This document shows, piece by piece, positions 33,579 to 35,564 of a DNA stretch of 35,564 nucleotides (positions are counted from its first letter, which is position 1; each line of letters starts with the position of its first letter). The notes under the pieces are model-generated. The model was not told where the DNA came from. It was given only the letters and a program-made list of their open reading frames with translations, and did no database searches. The translations under genes and the position numbers were made by a program. The stretch is from the NCBI GenBank assembly GCA_964541375.1, contig CAZIPT010000019.1:1-35564 (forward strand). Reading direction: 5' to 3'. This DNA is from JBAXEO01 sp964541375. Its GTDB lineage: Bacteria > Actinomycetota > Coriobacteriia > Anaerosomatales > JAAXUF01.

Positions 33579-33607
33579 TTGGCGGGCAGTTGAGAGCGCG
33601 CTACACT
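33579..33607 (+). promoter_or_regulatory. promoter of the 6S RNA candidate
   Basis: TTGGCG (33579-33584) and TACACT (33602-33607) are separated by exactly 17 nt, the best -35/-10 pair in the window. The predicted start at about 33614 coincides with the beginning of the long closing stem of the RNA. Confidence 0.65.
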
Positions 33608-33613
33608 CTGCCT

Positions 33614-33796
33614 AGGCTTCGCCTTGATAGTGGCACGGCACTTACGGTCGAACCAACACTTCTTCAACGGGAGCCCTAGATCCCGAGGCCAAAAGGTATC
33701 CCTCCTCGGAGGGAAGCTTGCAGCCAAGGTGCGGGCACCCACCTGCCGAGGCAGGTTCACCGCGTCGTGTCACGTCAAGGCGGGGCACCAACGTCG
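33614..33796 (+). ncRNA. ssrS: 6S RNA candidate
   Basis: A 183-nt non-coding candidate (3' end approximate) between aspS and the lipoprotein gene. The ends close in a long stem. Bases 33616-33627 pair with 33775-33786 over 12 positions, and after a small internal loop 33630-33639 pair with 33764-33773 over 10 positions, using a few G-U pairs. The middle holds an unpaired 5' strand (about 33641-33670) opposite a 3' strand with a small hairpin (CCTGC-CGAG-GCAGG near 33742-33755), then an apical hairpin around 33699-33714. This rod with a central bubble and 3' mini-hairpin is the 6S architecture that mimics an open promoter and sequesters RNA polymerase. A 6S gene next to aspS and upstream of rarA is also known from Bacillus. 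No SRP, tmRNA or RNase P motif is present. Confidence 0.65.
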
Positions 33797-33811
33797 CCGC
33801 AGAGGAGCATC

Positions 33812-34396
33812 ATGCGCAAGACTGTCTCGTTGCTGATCGTGGCCGCCCTGGCCCTGGCTCTCGCCGGCTGCGGTGGAGGCAAGACTGCCAATACCACCAC
33901 ACCCGCGCCGGAAGCGGCCGCTCCTGCGGCACCCGCGGCCGCAGCCGCCGCCGGTGCAGTGATCACGGATCGATCGGCGAATGTCACCTCTGCGTTCGAG
34001 CCGTTCCCGCAGGGGGCATTCGTGCCTGCTGACCTCAAGAGCGCGATCGACGCGAAGCGACCCACGCTCATCTACTTCTACGACTCGTCCTACACGAGCA
34101 AGAGCAGTCGACAGATCATCGACGCGGTCCGCGATGAGAACCGCGGAATGATCGACTTCGTCACCTACGACATCGCGCGCTATGTGACGACGTCTCCTGC
34201 TGGTGTCGTGACGGTTGACCCAGCTCTCGCCAACGACCCGGGAGCATCGCAGGCGGTTCAGCTCGCCAAGGCGCTCGGGGTCACCTCAGCGCCTTTCGTA
34301 GTGATCACGGACGGGCAGGGCTACGTCACGTGGAAGTTCCGCGGGCTGTTGGACCGTGTCTTTCTCGAGCGCGAGGTGGAGCGCGCGACTCGCTAG
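33812..34396 (+). CDS. thioredoxin-fold lipoprotein without CxxC
   Basis: A 194-aa lipoprotein. The signal peptide MRKTVSLLIVAALALALAGC ends in the lipobox LAGC, giving a lipid-anchored Cys20. A Gly/Thr/Ala-rich linker follows. The C-terminal domain of about 120 residues resembles thioredoxin: TLIYFYDSSYTSKSSRQIID where the active-site strand/helix should be, then the cis-proline loop VTSAPFVVITDGQGYVTWKF and a final helix. The CxxC positions are occupied by Ser/Thr/Lys (SSYTSKSS), so it is probably not a disulfide oxidoreductase. GAGGAG precedes the ATG by 4 nt. The open frame to 33767 runs into the 6S candidate. The gene lies 16 bases after that RNA and 11 bases before rarA. Confidence 0.82.
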   Translation: MRKTVSLLIVAALALALAGCGGGKTANTTTPAPEAAAPAAPAAAAAAGAVITDRSANVTSAFEPFPQGAFVPADLKSAIDAKRPTLIYFYDSSYTSKSSRQIIDAVRDENRGMIDFVTYDIARYVTTSPAGVVTVDPALANDPGASQAVQLAKALGVTSAPFVVITDGQGYVTWKFRGLLDRVFLEREVERATR

Positions 34397-34407
34397 GGTC
34401 GTGAGCT

Positions 34408-35564
34408 GTGCAATCGCTATTCGATGAGAGCGCCGATCTGACCCGAGCCGCGGCCGCCCCGCTCGCCGCGCGAATGCGCCCTCGCACACTTGACGAGTTT
34501 GTCGGCCAGGACGAGGCCGTCGGTGACGGCACCTGGCTGCGCCGTGCGATCGACGCCGACGCGCTGTCGTCGGTGATCCTCTACGGCCCGGCAGGCACGG
34601 GCAAGACTTCACTGGCGCGCATCATCGCCTCGGTCACGAAGGCCCGGTTCGAAGAGGTTTCGGCGGTAACGGGAGGAGTGGCGGAGCTTCGCAAGGCGAT
34701 CTCCTCGGCGAGTGACCGTCTTGGACTCACGGGCCAGCGTACGATTCTGTTCATCGATGAGATACACCGCTTCTCCAAGTCGCAACAGGACGCGCTGCTC
34801 CATGCGGTGGAGGACCGGATCGTCATCCTCGTGGGCGCAACCACCGAGAACCCTTTCTTTGAGGTCAACGCACCGCTGATCAGCCGCTCTCGCGTGATCG
34901 AACTGCTCCCGCTATCCGACGAAGCTGTGCGCGAAATCGTGTCGCGGGCCGTGGCCGATAGCCGGGGACTCGACGGGGGAGCGGTGCTCGAGCCGGACGC
35001 CGAGGATGCCATCGTGTTGACCGCCGGTGGCGACGCGCGTGTGGCTCTCACTACGCTGGAGCTTGCGTCGGCAATGGCGCGGTCAGGAGAAGGGGATGCG
35101 GCGGTCACGATCACGACCGAGGCGGTCCGAGAGGCCTCACCCACGCGGATTCTGCCGTATGACAAGACCGGCGACGTCCACTACGACGTGATTTCGGCGT
35201 TCATCAAGTCGATGCGCGGCAGCGATCCGGACGCGGCGGTCTACTGGCTTGCCCGGATGATCAACGGCGGCGAGGACCCCAAGTTCATCGCACGGCGGAT
35301 GCTGATCTTCGCCTCCGAGGACGTCGGCAACGCAGACCCCCAGGCGCTTCTTGTCGCCCACGCGGCGTTCAAGGCCGCCGAGTCGAACGGATTGCCGGAG
35401 GCCCCCATCCACCTGTCGGCCGCTGCCATCCACCTGTCGCCCGCTCCCCAGAGCAACGCGGCGTACCCGGCCAACGAGGCCCCCCCCCACCAGGTGCGAA
35501 CCGGGCCCGGCCCCCGCGTACCCACCCCCCCGCCCCAGCCCCCCCCGCCCCGGGCCCGCCGCCC
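34408..35564 (+). CDS. rarA: replication-associated recombination protein A, 3'-truncated
   Basis: AAA+ ATPase of the RarA/MgsA/WRNIP1 family, acting at stalled replication forks. The GTG start gives MQSLFDESADLTRAAAAPLA, then the family motif MRPRTLDEFVGQDEAV, Walker A GPAGTGKTSLAR, Walker B LFIDEIHRFSKSQQD, ATTENPFFEVN, the arginine-finger region PLISRSRV, and the C-terminal oligomerisation part VISAFIKSMRGSDPDAAVYWLARM and FASEDVGNADP. About 385 codons are present of the usual 430-450. From about 35400 the reading loses similarity (expected PEARIPLAQA... reads PEAPIHLSAA...) as C-runs appear, so the last 50 residues are unreliable. It is 11 bases after the lipoprotein stop, so it is cotranscribed with it. 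Confidence 0.94.
   Translation, partial: MQSLFDESADLTRAAAAPLAARMRPRTLDEFVGQDEAVGDGTWLRRAIDADALSSVILYGPAGTGKTSLARIIASVTKARFEEVSAVTGGVAELRKAISSASDRLGLTGQRTILFIDEIHRFSKSQQDALLHAVEDRIVILVGATTENPFFEVNAPLISRSRVIELLPLSDEAVREIVSRAVADSRGLDGGAVLEPDAEDAIVLTAGGDARVALTTLELASAMARSGEGDAAVTITTEAVREASPTRILPYDKTGDVHYDVISAFIKSMRGSDPDAAVYWLARMINGGEDPKFIARRMLIFASEDVGNADPQALLVAHAAFKAAESNGLPEAPIHLSAAAIHLSPAPQSNAAYPANEAPPHQVRTGPGPRVPTPPPQPPPPRARR
35400..35564. other. low-quality sequence at the right edge
   Basis: From about 35400 the sequence becomes C-rich, with runs of 7-9 C and a near-duplication (CATCCACCTGTC at 35407 and 35428). The rarA reading frame stays open but loses family similarity progressively. The pattern fits miscalled bases at a contig end, not biology. 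Confidence 0.75.

Noticed and set aside
35400..35564. Pro-rich C-terminal extension of RarA
   Set aside because: C-homopolymers and a local near-duplication point to poor base calls at the contig edge.

Overview
This window is about 35.5 kb of high-GC bacterial chromosome. It is made up mostly of housekeeping genes in a conserved order, with several accessory genes inserted. The base composition, the frequent GTG/TTG starts, the GxGC-rich coding, the anaerobic oxidant-defence gene (superoxide reductase), the QueH-type queuosine enzyme and a huge multiheme c-type cytochrome together suggest an anaerobic, possibly metal-reducing actinobacterium. The uncultured or recently cultured Coriobacteriia (OPB41/Anaerosomatales-like) are my best guess. 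This is inferred from gene content only. No rRNA or tRNA gene is present to confirm it.

Layout. (i) 1-3.4 kb: the 3' part of thrS, then the overlapping Holliday-junction operon ruvC-ruvA-ruvB. (ii) 3.4-10.4 kb: an accessory stretch. It holds a small membrane protein, an M48-like membrane protein that has lost its HExxH zinc site and gained a cysteine-rich loop, an SDR/DUF2867 protein, a small unknown protein, a superoxide reductase on the minus strand, an isochorismatase-like hydrolase, a secreted membrane-anchored protein, a GDT1/TMEM165-type cation transporter, and queH. (iii) 10.5-14.5 kb: queA and tgt, separated by a minus-strand ECF sigma/anti-sigma pair. tgt carries a 10-N assembly gap that looks like an unmerged contig overlap. 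(iv) 14.6-24.7 kb: the classic yajC-secD-secF-recJ-rel block, with an HD-domain gene between yajC and secD. RecJ is fused to a HIRAN domain and a RecQ-like helicase (1210 aa). rel is followed by an overlapping metallo-beta-lactamase-fold gene. (v) 25-30.3 kb: a single gene for a secreted cytochrome of about 1770 aa with 28 CxxCH motifs plus 14 longer-spaced CxnCH motifs. It sits between two halves of a neighbourhood (rel-MBL / hisS-aspS) that is usually contiguous. A perfect TGTGA-N6-TCACA palindrome lies upstream of it. (vi) 30.4-35.5 kb: hisS, aspS, a strong 6S RNA candidate with its own promoter, a thioredoxin-fold lipoprotein and the 5' part of rarA. The sequence at the right edge degrades into C-runs and is probably low-quality contig end.

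Functional themes. DNA repair and recombination are represented by RuvABC, RecJ-helicase and RarA. The last three queuosine steps are covered by Tgt, QueA and QueH. The remaining themes are Sec export (YajC/SecDF), the stringent response (Rel), tRNA charging (ThrRS, HisRS, AspRS) and extracellular or cell-wall electron transfer (the giant cytochrome). Start codons repeatedly lie 38-47 nt downstream of a TACACT-like -10 element. tgt appears to be transcribed as a leaderless mRNA.
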